From assembly GCA_001725945.1 (NCBI GenBank), contig LRMT01000037.1, positions 1 through 39,871 on the forward strand: a stretch of DNA of 39,871 nucleotides, written 5' to 3'. This document shows, piece by piece, positions 30,340 to 38,124 of the stretch; the stretch's first letter is position 1; each line of letters starts with the position of its first letter. Under the pieces are notes generated by a model that saw nothing but the letters and a program-made list of their open reading frames with translations, had not been told where the DNA came from and did not search any database. The translations under genes and the position numbers were made by a program. This DNA comes from Cupriavidus sp. UYMMa02A. GTDB lineage: Bacteria; Pseudomonadota; Gammaproteobacteria; Burkholderiales; Burkholderiaceae.

Positions 30340-31320
30340 TTAACTATTGTTGTTCAATCTGGTTTTGAGAAATTCCTCGAACTCGGATATTAGAGCCTGA
30401 AGGCCGCTCACCTGCCTTTGAAACAATCCGTTTTCCCAGCCGTCCGTTAGCGGACGAAGTAGTCTGCGAGTGGCGTGCATGATTGACCCATCATAAATAT
30501 AGTTCGGACGTTTCTCCAGAGCGTCGTGTGCGTAGTGGTTCCGAAGATCGTAGATCTCTTTTAGACCACCATCTAAATACATTCTCATGGCACCCTGCGC
30601 TAGCCATTCACGACTAGTATCACTCAGAATAAAATCTCTGAGAAATCGATATTTTGTCTCCAATTTTGGCTCTTTACCGTCAAAGAACTGCTGCTTCGTG
30701 TCGGCCGGAAACATCAAGTTGACGATGCCCTCAAGTGCTGCTTGTGAGACGAGCACCGCCTCGAAATAAAGTCCGCGATCAAGTAAAAATCGAATTCTCT
30801 GAAAGGACTTGTCAAGGGGATGATATTCCCAGTTAAACTCGGAGGGGAACAAGTTAATCTGCTCGTCCCGCAGACTGGACACCGAAGCCACAAACGATGT
30901 TCCGTCGGCTCTAACGGCTCTTAGACAGACGGCGTCGCCGAGATCATCTCGCGACAGCAAACCGGTCGTCTTCCTATGGGCCTGGCGATTCATAAGGTCA
31001 ATCACTCGATTAGATATTTCCAGAATGGGAACCCAGATGTAGTGGTGCAAAACCATCCAATCGAAGTACCAGCTTGTTGTTGGGCCTCGGCTCCCACGCT
31101 TGAACAATGCAACGTTTTCGTTGAGCGAAGTTGCTAGCAAGCTAACTTCGTGCTCGTCCAAGAAGCCGTTCGCCCACTTATATGCAGATCGCATCTCACG
31201 GCCAGCAAAGCGGATTCTAAGAACGTTCCCGTTCGTATGCTTCAACTGAGCTTTTGTCTGCGCTGCGCCATCGAAGAAATCAGCGTCGATAGTCTGAAGC
31301 AGCGTCGCATCTAGATTCAC
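30340..31320 (-). CDS. Unknown protein with C-terminal HEPN-like R-x4-H motif
   Basis: A 326-residue protein I cannot assign to a named family. The C-terminal half is predicted helical, and residues 260-265 (RNHYAH in YDLRNHYAHDAL) form the R-x4-H motif that is the catalytic signature of many HEPN ribonucleases, preceded by long helices (LYFEAVLVSQAALEGIVNLMF) as expected for that fold. The N-terminal 150 residues are mixed alpha/beta with an aromatic patch (SWYFDWMVLHHYIWVPIL). It has no signal peptide. Codon use is AT-rich against the surroundings, a sign of transfer. GTG 31,320 is the likely start, with a weak ribosome site, 38 bases downstream of the partner gene's stop; the two should be one operon. 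It is a candidate toxin or defence RNase; that is inference. Confidence 0.75.
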   Translation of the reverse strand: MNLDATLLQTIDADFFDGAAQTKAQLKHTNGNVLRIRFAGREMRSAYKWANGFLDEHEVSLLATSLNENVALFKRGSRGPTTSWYFDWMVLHHYIWVPILEISNRVIDLMNRQAHRKTTGLLSRDDLGDAVCLRAVRADGTSFVASVSSLRDEQINLFPSEFNWEYHPLDKSFQRIRFLLDRGLYFEAVLVSQAALEGIVNLMFPADTKQQFFDGKEPKLETKYRFLRDFILSDTSREWLAQGAMRMYLDGGLKEIYDLRNHYAHDALEKRPNYIYDGSIMHATRRLLRPLTDGWENGLFQRQVSGLQALISEFEEFLKTRLNNNS

Positions 31321-31358
31321 TGGCAGGCCAAGTGACTTGGATTCGAACTCAAAGGAGT

Positions 31359-31781
31359 TTAACTTTGACGGACCAGGACCGGAATGGTATAGCTGCGAGG
31401 CAGAAACACGTTCGCCTCGAGCGATACGATTAAATCAGTGGCACGCGGTTCTCTTATTTCGACTTTGCCTTCGTTCAATAATCTGCGAATGCGATCAGAA
31501 ATGGGATTTTTCGCGTCAACGAATTTTCCGATGTTCGTTTCGTAGTAGAGAAGTTCCTGTTCGCTATTTTTAATTAACGATACCCAGGTGATGTTTGGAT
31601 CTGGAGCAATGCCCGTTGCCTCAATGTGATCGAGTAGCGTGTTGAAGTGGTCGTTTCCAATTGGAATATGCGTCCAAGATCCATTGTCGTTTAATACGAC
31701 ACCCACAGGACTTCCAAACGGATCGTACTTTATTTCGAATGAAAATCCGGCTTTAACCGATGCGATGTATTGATTGAGCAC
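31359..31781 (-). CDS. Unknown 140-residue partner of the HEPN-like protein
   Basis: A small acidic soluble protein with no domain I recognise. The predicted order is beta strands (FSFEIKYDPFGSPVGVVL, SWTHIPIG), a helix (FNTLLDHIEATG), then mixed elements and a C-terminal strand (YTIPVLVRQS). It lacks the GS-x10-DxD motif of MNT nucleotidyltransferases, the usual HEPN antitoxin. GTG 31,781 has AGGA seven bases upstream. AT-rich codon use matches the next gene. First position in a two-gene operon is typical of an antitoxin or a sensing subunit, but the role is unproven. Confidence 0.7.
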   Translation of the reverse strand: MLNQYIASVKAGFSFEIKYDPFGSPVGVVLNDNGSWTHIPIGNDHFNTLLDHIEATGIAPDPNITWVSLIKNSEQELLYYETNIGKFVDAKNPISDRIRRLLNEGKVEIREPRATDLIVSLEANVFLPRSYTIPVLVRQS

Positions 31782-32076
31782 GTGCGGATCCTACCGTGTA
31801 TTGGAATAAAGGCACTAGGTATTCTACGGCCATTGACGACAAAGGGGTTGACGGAGCCGTTTCCCACTGCCTCGTCGTTGCCGCCAGGCGACCAACGTTA
31901 AGTAGGAGATCACCCATGCGCGGACTACGTCTGATAACTGCTGTTGAGCGACACGTTCCACTGCACTTGGCCGCCGTAGCGGAATGGCCGATTTCCCATG
32001 ATGGAACGGCCGAACGAGCGTCCTGGAGGCAACGATGCTGGATGACGGAATGTGGCCGTTCTGTGACGATCGCAGT
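31782..32076. other. Non-coding interval between the HEPN operon and the recombinases
   Basis: 295 bases without a supported gene. It probably carries the HEPN operon promoter on the minus strand. From 31,937 the composition returns to GC-rich. A hairpin GTTCAG/CTGAAC near 32,073-32,092 runs over the end of the recombinase frame and may act as its terminator. Confidence 0.45.
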
Positions 32077-33539
32077 TCAGATAGCTACCTGAACTCCGCC
32101 CGCGAAGGAGCGTCCGTGCCTGCAATCTTCATTGAACTCTCTCTGTCTTTTTCTTGTAATGAATATGGGCTCGGAGGCCAAACAAATCGCGTCCCTCGGA
32201 AAGCATTCCGCGCAGCGCATCCAGGTCGGGCGCTGTGGCCGCCGTTGCCCTCTTTGCACATCCACATAACCCGGTACGCGCAGCGCTACGTGATGCGGAT
32301 AATGCTGCGTACTTTGATCAAGAACTTCATAGCGAGTCTGATGCCGGTGATTCGCATACTGCGGGCTTAGCACCGTCACAAGCCCATGACGGACAGCGTA
32401 TGCGCGTCCACGCATCAAATCGCCGATGGGAATCGTACTGGACGCCCTTACGTCTCGCCAAAGAGGCTGACCGAGCATTGCTACGATTTTTGCGAATCTG
32501 CGCCCGCACTCAACCGGTGGCAGGCGAGAATCCCCGTCTTGAATTGCGGACAAAGAGTCTAGGTCGTAGAAGTCACGATGGACGATTCGCGATACCCAAC
32601 CATGCATGGAGTCAAGACTGTAGCCGTAGCCGTATCGTTCTTCCATCGTCCGTTCGGTCCACCCCATCACCGCGCGTCGGACGCGGGTGGGCAATCGACC
32701 TCTCTAAGGCGGTCAATATAAGCGTGCCGGAACGCATGGACTCCCCTGTCGCATCCCCTGAGGCCAAGCCAAGCTTTCAGGACACTAGACATATAACTTG
32801 AGGTTTGCCCGTTCTTTATGTATTTGGGAAAGGCATAGACCTCGCCATTGGGAGCAGAGTCCAGGACTCGATGTGCAGCCCATAATGCTGCCCCGGCAAG
32901 CGGTACGCTTCTCCTGCTGGCCAACGTCTTCAATCTGCGCCACGGCCGCTCTACGAGCTTGATGTGTGGAAATTCATGATCCACCACTATATCTTCAAGG
33001 GCAAGCCCACAGATTTCTCCTAGCCGGGCACCCGTATCAATGATGATTGCCAGCAACCAGCGAGCGGGATCGTCGCGAAGCACACAAGCCGTGCGGAACG
33101 CAGTTAGTTCCGCTTCCGAAATGGGAACATGCTTTTTCCGGTCGTACTTCTCCCGCGGAATCGGAACCCGAAGAAATGGGTTCCGAATTGTCAGATCGTG
33201 CTCGTGCATGTAGCATGCGGCCCCTGCACATAACACGTCCAGGACAACCCTGACAGACGACGTTTTTAGTCCGCGGTTCAGATGAAATGACACAAAATCT
33301 CGTACCTGAGATGGGGTAATGCCCGTTAGGCACGTGTCCCTAAAGTGCTCCCGTCCCAAGCGAAAGGCATATCTCGCTAACTCGCAGCGCCGGCGATATC
33401 TGCCATCTGAATGGAGCTCCAGATAGAGCTGCTCAAGCTTCCCCAGTGTGTGCTGCACCTCTTCGCAACGGCCGGCGTGCTTGAGCGAGACGCGCTTGCC
33501 TCTGCGAAGGACAACAAAGGGTCCAAATGTTGACGGCAC
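32077..33539 (-). CDS. Tyrosine recombinase, second of a tandem pair, one frameshift
   Basis: A site-specific recombinase of the phage-integrase family. An N-terminal SAM-like domain (about 35-130) is followed by the catalytic domain with the first Arg in DTGARLGEICGLAL, the block VERPWRRLKTLASRRSVPL, H-x-x-R in VHAFRHAYIDRL, the Trp in RRAVMGWTERT and the nucleophile Tyr in ERYGYGYSLD. Near 32,690 one base is missing, so the Tyr lies in a different frame from the Arg/His boxes. After the Tyr a 100-residue or longer tail includes GDLMRGRAYAVRHGLV, matching a tail in the upstream paralogue. GTG 33,539 lies six bases after the upstream stop with GGGAG nine bases before it, indicating coupled translation. 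The exact C-terminus is uncertain. Confidence 0.8.
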
Positions 33540-33545
33540 GGCTTC

Positions 33546-34988
33546 TCACTCCCGCATTCTTGGTCGGCTCTTTGCGGTGCACCTTGCATAGAGTGCATGT
33601 GTATCGGGGAGCGTGACTGCAACATCGGCGTCCGCGTACGAGATAGACGTGTATCCGCTGGGTCTGGGTAAAGCTAGCAAGATCTTCCGGTGGTCGTAGG
33701 TGGGCGCGTCAGGCCGTTTGCGCCTCTTGGACTTCACGCCGCTTGCCGTTCTCGGAAGGCCAACGCCAGTGGCAACGTAGGCGCCGCGATGACGACGTGG
33801 AACAGAGTGCTCCATTTCGATACATCCGATTCTGCGAGCGTACCGTAGTCCTCTGATGACATCACAACGCTCAAGCACACCGGTTAGCACGATCTGACGA
33901 AAGTCTGGGCGTTCCAGCGATCCCAAGAGCTTCATCACCTCAACTGCGCACTTGTATGGCGAAAGATCGCGATCGTAGCCGCTGGTCGCTTTCCCAATGA
34001 AGTCACTGGAGTCCAGCATTGCAGCGCGTAGCCAGTTGCCTGTCGTCGCAAGAGGAACTCCAATTCCGTAATGCGAATCTGTCGTGCGATTTCCCATGCC
34101 CAGAATCGAAAAATAGATCTCTGGCGGGCAACCGGCACGACGCAATTGGTCAAGTACGGTCATGCGCAACGCGTGAAGATTATGTTTGATACCCCTGTTC
34201 CGGAGCCAGGCCCAAAGTGTTTGTGCGGCTCCGTGCGTTATGGAAGCTGACTTAACGTATCTTGGAAATGCATACTTTTGTGTGATATGGGCACTCTCAA
34301 CGACTCTCCGCGCAGCCCAGAGGGCTGTGCCAATTAGGGGTACTTGGCGTATGCAATTCGGCGACTTTAGTCTGCGCCACGGGCGCTCGACAATATGAAT
34401 GTATGGCGGGTCGTGTGCAAGGACGATGTCCGCAAGGGCCAGACCCGCAACCTCGCTAACACGTGCGCCGGTCTCGATAAGTAAGCCAAGTAGCCAGCGA
34501 ATGTCGTCGTCATGCTTTAATACCAACGCCCTAAGTCTTGCGATCTCGCTGCCTGCTAGCGGCACCCAGGAGGTCATGGGCAGGTGTGGCGCATCGATCC
34601 GGATGCCCGAGAAAGGGTTGGCATATGTAAGGCGCTGTTCGCGCAGATAACGACGCGTTCCAGCATGGAGCAAATTAAGTTTGTAGCGGACATTCCCCAC
34701 CGTATGTCCAAGAGCCAATTGATGACTTACATACCTTGTCACGCATGCGGACGACAATCGCAGTAGCGCCCTGTCGCCGAAGTAACGGATCGCCTCGGCG
34801 AAAACTCGTCGTATCTCGACACGGTACCGATCGCTGTGATGCTCCCTACGAGCAAGTAGGAATGTCTTAAGGACAATGGAAAGTAGATGCTTATCCCGCG
34901 AAGCGATCGCTCGAGGTATCGGATGAATGCTCGATGCCCTCGCTGGCTGACCTTCATTCTTCCTCCGACCGTTCATAACACCCCGCAT
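33546..34988 (-). CDS. Tyrosine recombinase, first of a tandem pair, with C-terminal extension
   Basis: About 480 residues in one intact frame. The N-terminal core-binding domain runs over about 30-140 (LLSIVLKTFLLARREHHSDR, VTRYVSHQLALGHTVGNVRY). The catalytic domain has the first Arg in ETGARVSEVAGLAL, the shared block VERPWRRLKSPNCIRQVPL, H-x-x-R in NLHALRMTVLDQL and the Tyr in TDSHYGIGVPL. The usual His/Trp before the Tyr is not seen (ILGMGNRTT). The C-terminal 120 residues contain a helical stretch (CDVIRGLRYARRIGCIEM) shared with the downstream paralogue, probably a second DNA-binding part. The start is unclear: ATG 34,988 or 34,976 are plausible; the open frame reaches back to about 35,170 with a TTG at 35,048. 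Two such genes in a row recall RIT (recombinase-in-trio) elements, but no third is recognisable. Confidence 0.82.
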   Translation of the reverse strand: MRGVMNGRRKNEGQPARASSIHPIPRAIASRDKHLLSIVLKTFLLARREHHSDRYRVEIRRVFAEAIRYFGDRALLRLSSACVTRYVSHQLALGHTVGNVRYKLNLLHAGTRRYLREQRLTYANPFSGIRIDAPHLPMTSWVPLAGSEIARLRALVLKHDDDIRWLLGLLIETGARVSEVAGLALADIVLAHDPPYIHIVERPWRRLKSPNCIRQVPLIGTALWAARRVVESAHITQKYAFPRYVKSASITHGAAQTLWAWLRNRGIKHNLHALRMTVLDQLRRAGCPPEIYFSILGMGNRTTDSHYGIGVPLATTGNWLRAAMLDSSDFIGKATSGYDRDLSPYKCAVEVMKLLGSLERPDFRQIVLTGVLERCDVIRGLRYARRIGCIEMEHSVPRRHRGAYVATGVGLPRTASGVKSKRRKRPDAPTYDHRKILLALPRPSGYTSISYADADVAVTLPDTHALYARCTAKSRPRMRE

Positions 34989-35935
34989 GCGTCTCAAGTC
35001 CACATCCGCGAGATAATAGGGAAGAAGGGGCAGACAATTCAGCCCCAATCGTGCGCCAGCGCACTCACCCAGACGGTAGCTTTCATCTGCCAGCCAGCGG
35101 CGTCGGCTTTGGCGCGACGGCGAATAAGTGCCTCTTGTCTGAGCCGACCACTGACGACGCGCTAAGCGTAACTAGCGGTTGCGCGTGCACGAGATGGGCG
35201 ACAAGGAAATGATGGGCGGCACTGAACCCCCACCAATCCCACTGTCTGGGGCCAAGCCGAATGTCCGTGTTGGCCGATGAGCCTTCGATCCGGGAGGGGC
35301 GGCCGTACCCAACCCACTACGGTCACTGGACCATGCATTTCGCCAACGGCAGTTTCCTGGTCCGGAGCGGTCGTCTGAATGGCACGGTTGGGGCGACATT
35401 GCATGTCGCTTCCTGGCCGACCTCAGCCAATTGAGATGAGAGTGAACAAATCTGCGCCGCCCTTGATGTCACGTCGCTTGGGTCGGAAAAGTCGCCCGTG
35501 CAGACCCGTCAGGAGCACGACTAAATCCTTGTCAGTATCTGCCGGCTGGTCAGCTAACCCCGAGATGACGATCACGTCTTCATAAATTCACTGCCTTTCG
35601 GACAAACATGGCGCGCTAAAGTTACGTTTCCAAGCGGATTGACCAGATGCCTGTTTCGCTTTGAAACCTTCACGTATTAAGCATCCAGTTTCGCTTGTCC
35701 CCGATGCGGGCCAGAATTTATTCTGGCCGCCGGGTGCTTGAATTTCGGCACCGACACTTTCTCATCGGGCCCGATCGCGCGACATTATGCGAGTTCTGTC
35801 TAGACCTTCGGGCGCGTGCGGCGCGCCGCACGCCAGCGCCGCCCCGGGGCGCGCTGGTCGCGTGATGCGCCCATAGTCGCAGGAGGCCCAGCGCCGAGGA
35901 CAGAATGGCCAACGCTGCTGCCGCAGCGACTCCGA
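34989..35935. other. About 950 bases without a supported gene
   Basis: The minus-strand frame of the recombinase continues open upstream to about 35,170 but shows no recombinase features there, so it is either an extension or debris. Further right, small open frames on both strands (35,160-35,590, 35,718-36,043) have no domains. A strong inverted repeat lies at 35,709-35,728. This looks like non-coding or decayed DNA. Confidence 0.5.
35709..35728. repeat. Inverted repeat GGCCAGAAT-TT-ATTCTGGCC
   Basis: Nine-base perfect arms with a two-base centre. It lies about 200 bases downstream of the minus-strand gene pair ending at 35,936, so it could end that transcript, though no T run follows. The tight spacing also suits an operator. 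Confidence 0.5.
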
Positions 35936-36163
35936 TCAGGGTGCCTCGCGGTGGGTGCGGCCCTCCGGGTCATCGTCGAAGGCGGCGAGTTCCTGGGCGA
36001 GTTCCGCCGGATCGTAATCGACGATGTATTGCGTCGCCGCTAGGTACGCCAGCGTCTCATCCAGCGCCGCTTCCGCGGCCCGCGTCGAGGCCACCACCCG
36101 CGCGACCAGGATCAAGGGCCGATTGCGCCAGGCGCGCGGGCGGCGCAGGGCTCGCATTTTCAT
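35936..36163 (-). CDS. Small protein of unknown function, second of an overlapping pair
   Basis: A 75-residue protein with a basic N-terminus (MKMRALRRPRAWRNRP), a helical middle (AAEAALDETLAYLAATQ) and an acidic C-terminus (AQELAAFDDDPEG). No family is recognised. Its ATG at 36,163 overlaps the upstream stop in an ATGA, so translation is probably coupled; that overlap is the main reason to accept both genes. Confidence 0.5.
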   Translation of the reverse strand: MKMRALRRPRAWRNRPLILVARVVASTRAAEAALDETLAYLAATQYIVDYDPAELAQELAAFDDDPEGRTHREAP

Positions 36164-36477
36164 GGCGGCCCGCAGTCGGACCACGTCCGAACGTCATCTC
36201 GAACAACCCGATCAGGATGGTCACCGAAGCGCGGCAGATCGTCGATGCCTACCGGTTCATCGTCCTCGGACCGCGGGCCCACCTCAGCAGCCCATAGACG
36301 CCCGACCGCTGCATAGTCGCCGGCGCTCATGGCTGTGTCAATTTGCGCGAGCAGGTCCAGTGACAGACCCCGGCGGCGTAACCGGCCCCGGGGATACTTG
36401 GCAGTGGCTTCCCGCAGACGGCGTAGATCCTCCTCGCTAAGGGGCCCATCATCGGATTCGTACCTTGGTGTGCTCAT
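36160..36477 (-). CDS. Small acidic protein of unknown function, first of an overlapping pair
   Basis: A 105-residue, highly charged protein without signal or membrane segment. The middle is helical and Arg-rich (SEEDLRRLREATAKYPRGRL, RRRGLSLDLLAQID), the end acidic. ATG 36,477 (MSTPRYESDD) has GAGG eight bases upstream; an alternative ATG at 36,519 lacks a ribosome site. Its stop overlaps the next gene's start by four bases. No family is recognised; genes like this are common in integrated elements, which is context rather than evidence. Confidence 0.5.
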   Translation of the reverse strand: MSTPRYESDDGPLSEEDLRRLREATAKYPRGRLRRRGLSLDLLAQIDTAMSAGDYAAVGRLWAAEVGPRSEDDEPVGIDDLPRFGDHPDRVVRDDVRTWSDCGPP

Positions 36478-36694
36478 GGCCGGTACCTCGCGATCTGCAG
36501 TTGGGTCGGGGGTGGTCATAGCCACGCGCGGATAGTGAGCGGTACGCGGCCACGCCATCGGTGCGGATGTTCGCCCCGGGTTCAACACAGCCTTGTACAA
36601 AGGGAATGATGCTGGCCTCAGAGCTATCCTGAAGCCTACGCAGACCCCGGCGGGCTCTCCGGAGGACCGACTAAGGATCCAGTTGCTAAAGTCC

Positions 36695-36943
36695 CAAGCA
36701 GAAGCAACCATGCCCAATGCTGGAAACTATCATGCCGCCCTGGAGTGGACGGGCTCCCGACCCGCTACTCCAGATAGCAAACCGCTGTTGGGGAATACGC
36801 CCATTTCGAATCTCTGGCTTAATACAGGGCAGGGTTCGCTCGGTTTCACGTTGGCATGCGGAAGTGCGAGGCTTGTTGCCGACACAGTGAGTCGTCGTAC
36901 GCCTGTGCTGAACCTCGCGCCTTTCCTTGCATCGCGACGGTGA
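36695..36943 (+). pseudogene. C-terminal fragment of a D-amino-acid dehydrogenase-like flavoprotein
   Basis: The last 80 residues or so of a DadA-type FAD-dependent oxidoreductase. Family landmarks are in the right order: NYHAALEWTGSRPATPDSKPLLG, then NLWLNTGQGSLGFTLACGSARLVADTVS, the stretch that closes around the flavin in intact enzymes, and a short tail ending at TGA 36,943. The N-terminal FAD-binding fold (about 320 residues) is missing: upstream frames have no GxGxxG motif. The open frame begins at 36,593 but its first third is not family-like. Debris of a chromosomal catabolic gene carried in the accessory region. Confidence 0.7.
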
Positions 36944-37132
36944 GTCGAATCACCGATGTTGAAGTCGCCACTGTACTTGGATCAGCGTCTGTTGCAACCC
37001 GCCCAGGCTTGAGATCATCCTCTGGAAACCCTGACCCGTCCCGATAGCGGATGCGCTGAGCCCGGCGCCTGCCACAGGTTGCCGGTCGCCGCCGCCCGTC
37101 GGCGTTCTCCCGACTGTGCTACGCCCAAATCA

Positions 37133-37424
37133 TCACGGCGTGGGCCAGCGCTTGCAAGCTCCTGCGGGACGAGGTAGCCCATAGCGATTGCTATTCAGAC
37201 GCTGATGAATAGCCTCCGGAGCCTCCAGGCAGAACTGGAGGGCAACCGGCACAATCTTTCTAGGTTCGCTTGAATGCCGAACCATCGCCTGTGCCGATCT
37301 GCATGACGCGCACGCACTTGCGGGCGATGATCGGCGCGTAGTCTTTCTCGTGCTGGCCGTCCTTGCCCTGGGCGTCCGAGGGGAGGACGCCGGTCGGCGC
37401 TACCCGACCCCAAGCGTCCCTCTA
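37133..37424 (-). pseudogene. Possible decayed open frame, function unknown
   Basis: On the minus strand, 37,424-37,260 reads as an open frame with protein-like composition (VLPSDAQGKDGQHEKDY, IIARKCVRVMQIGTGDGSAF) ending in TAG. Shifting one base, the reading goes on to 37,133 as another 40 or so sensible residues (KIVPVALQFCLEAPEAIHQR). No start codon or ribosome site is evident and I do not recognise the family. It could equally be chance. Confidence 0.25.
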
Positions 37425-37427
37425 GAA

Positions 37428-37968
37428 TGTGCGAAAGGGGACATTCAAGCGGCAAAGGACGTCGCTTTGCTCGTGGTGCGGGCCGGAATGATTTTGGCCA
37501 TAGTCTGAGTGCCGGCGCGGGCACTTTATCGTTGGCCCCATCGTTCGACATTAGGCGCCTTTCGAGTCCGGCCACGACAGGTGAGGTAGGAAGCATTTAT
37601 GGGCAATTATGGATTGGCCATAATTATGGTCCGCCCATAATTGCACAACGATATGAAGCCTAAGGCGATTGGGACGGCACTTCGAAGGCGGCGAACAGGC
37701 ATGTTACGTACGTGCCCCCGCTCCGTTACACAGTGGCTTGTCTTCGAGGGCAACAGTGACGTTTCAAGGCGGATGGGTCCCAGATGCTAGCCGACCAGCG
37801 CGGATAGTCCTTGAGTTCGCCCGTATGGACATCTTCGAAGAGTTCCTCTTCCATATCGATGGGCCTCGTGGCGCGCGCGATGGCCCTGACCGGACGCGAA
37901 GCACTACCTCCGAGTAGATGCGTAGGGAGCCAGACAGAACCTTGATGACAACACAGAGTTCGACTGAC
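37428..37968. other. 541 bases without a supported gene, holding a nested palindrome
   Basis: The main feature is the symmetric palindrome array at 37,603-37,644, in a locally AT-rich patch. Open frames on both strands between 37,670 and 37,960 overlap each other and show no recognisable domain. Confidence 0.5.
37603..37644. repeat. Symmetric nested palindrome array, 42 bp
   Basis: The layout is GCAATTATGG, five bases, CCATAATTATGG, five bases, CCATAATTGC. The central 12-mer is a perfect palindrome. The outer ten-mers are perfect reverse complements of each other, and the whole is symmetric about 37,623.5. It provides four copies of the half-site CCATAATT at regular spacing. This suits cooperative binding of a dimeric regulator, an origin or partition site, or a recombinase core. 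No assigned regulator gene is adjacent. Confidence 0.7.
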
Positions 37969-38097
37969 ATGACTGTAATTGACATTCCGGACGATTTTCC
38001 CCACGACCCATTTCCAGCCGCACTGGCGTGGGCGCAGCCCAAGCTTGCCGGTCGCATGGTTGACGGAAAATTTGTGGTGGGACTCACCCACCAGTAG
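37969..38097 (+). CDS. Short protein of unknown function, possibly truncated by a nonsense codon
   Basis: A 42-residue frame rich in Pro and Asp near the start (IDIPDDFPHDPFPAALAW) and ending FVVGLTHQ at an in-frame TAG (38,095-38,097). Beyond the TAG the same frame continues as RIERCVSRP and joins the next gene's ATG. The composition is protein-like and unlike its surroundings. I think the gene may once have been longer, with TAG replacing a Gln or Glu codon. No clear ribosome site precedes ATG 37,969. Confidence 0.4.
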   Translation: MTVIDIPDDFPHDPFPAALAWAQPKLAGRMVDGKFVVGLTHQ

Positions 38098-38124
38098 CGC
38101 ATTGAGCGTTGCGTAAGCCGACCT

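Noticed and set aside
34739..34957. A 72-codon minus-strand frame with an excellent ribosome site (GGAGGAAGA-ATG)
   Set aside because: It overlaps the first recombinase in another frame, and the recombinase frame is long, intact and conserved. The ribosome site is probably chance, although it makes the recombinase start less certain.
31925..35404. GC-rich non-coding patches (31,925-32,110 and 35,165-35,404) that look alike in style
   Set aside because: I suspected a dispersed repeat but could not align them convincingly by eye.
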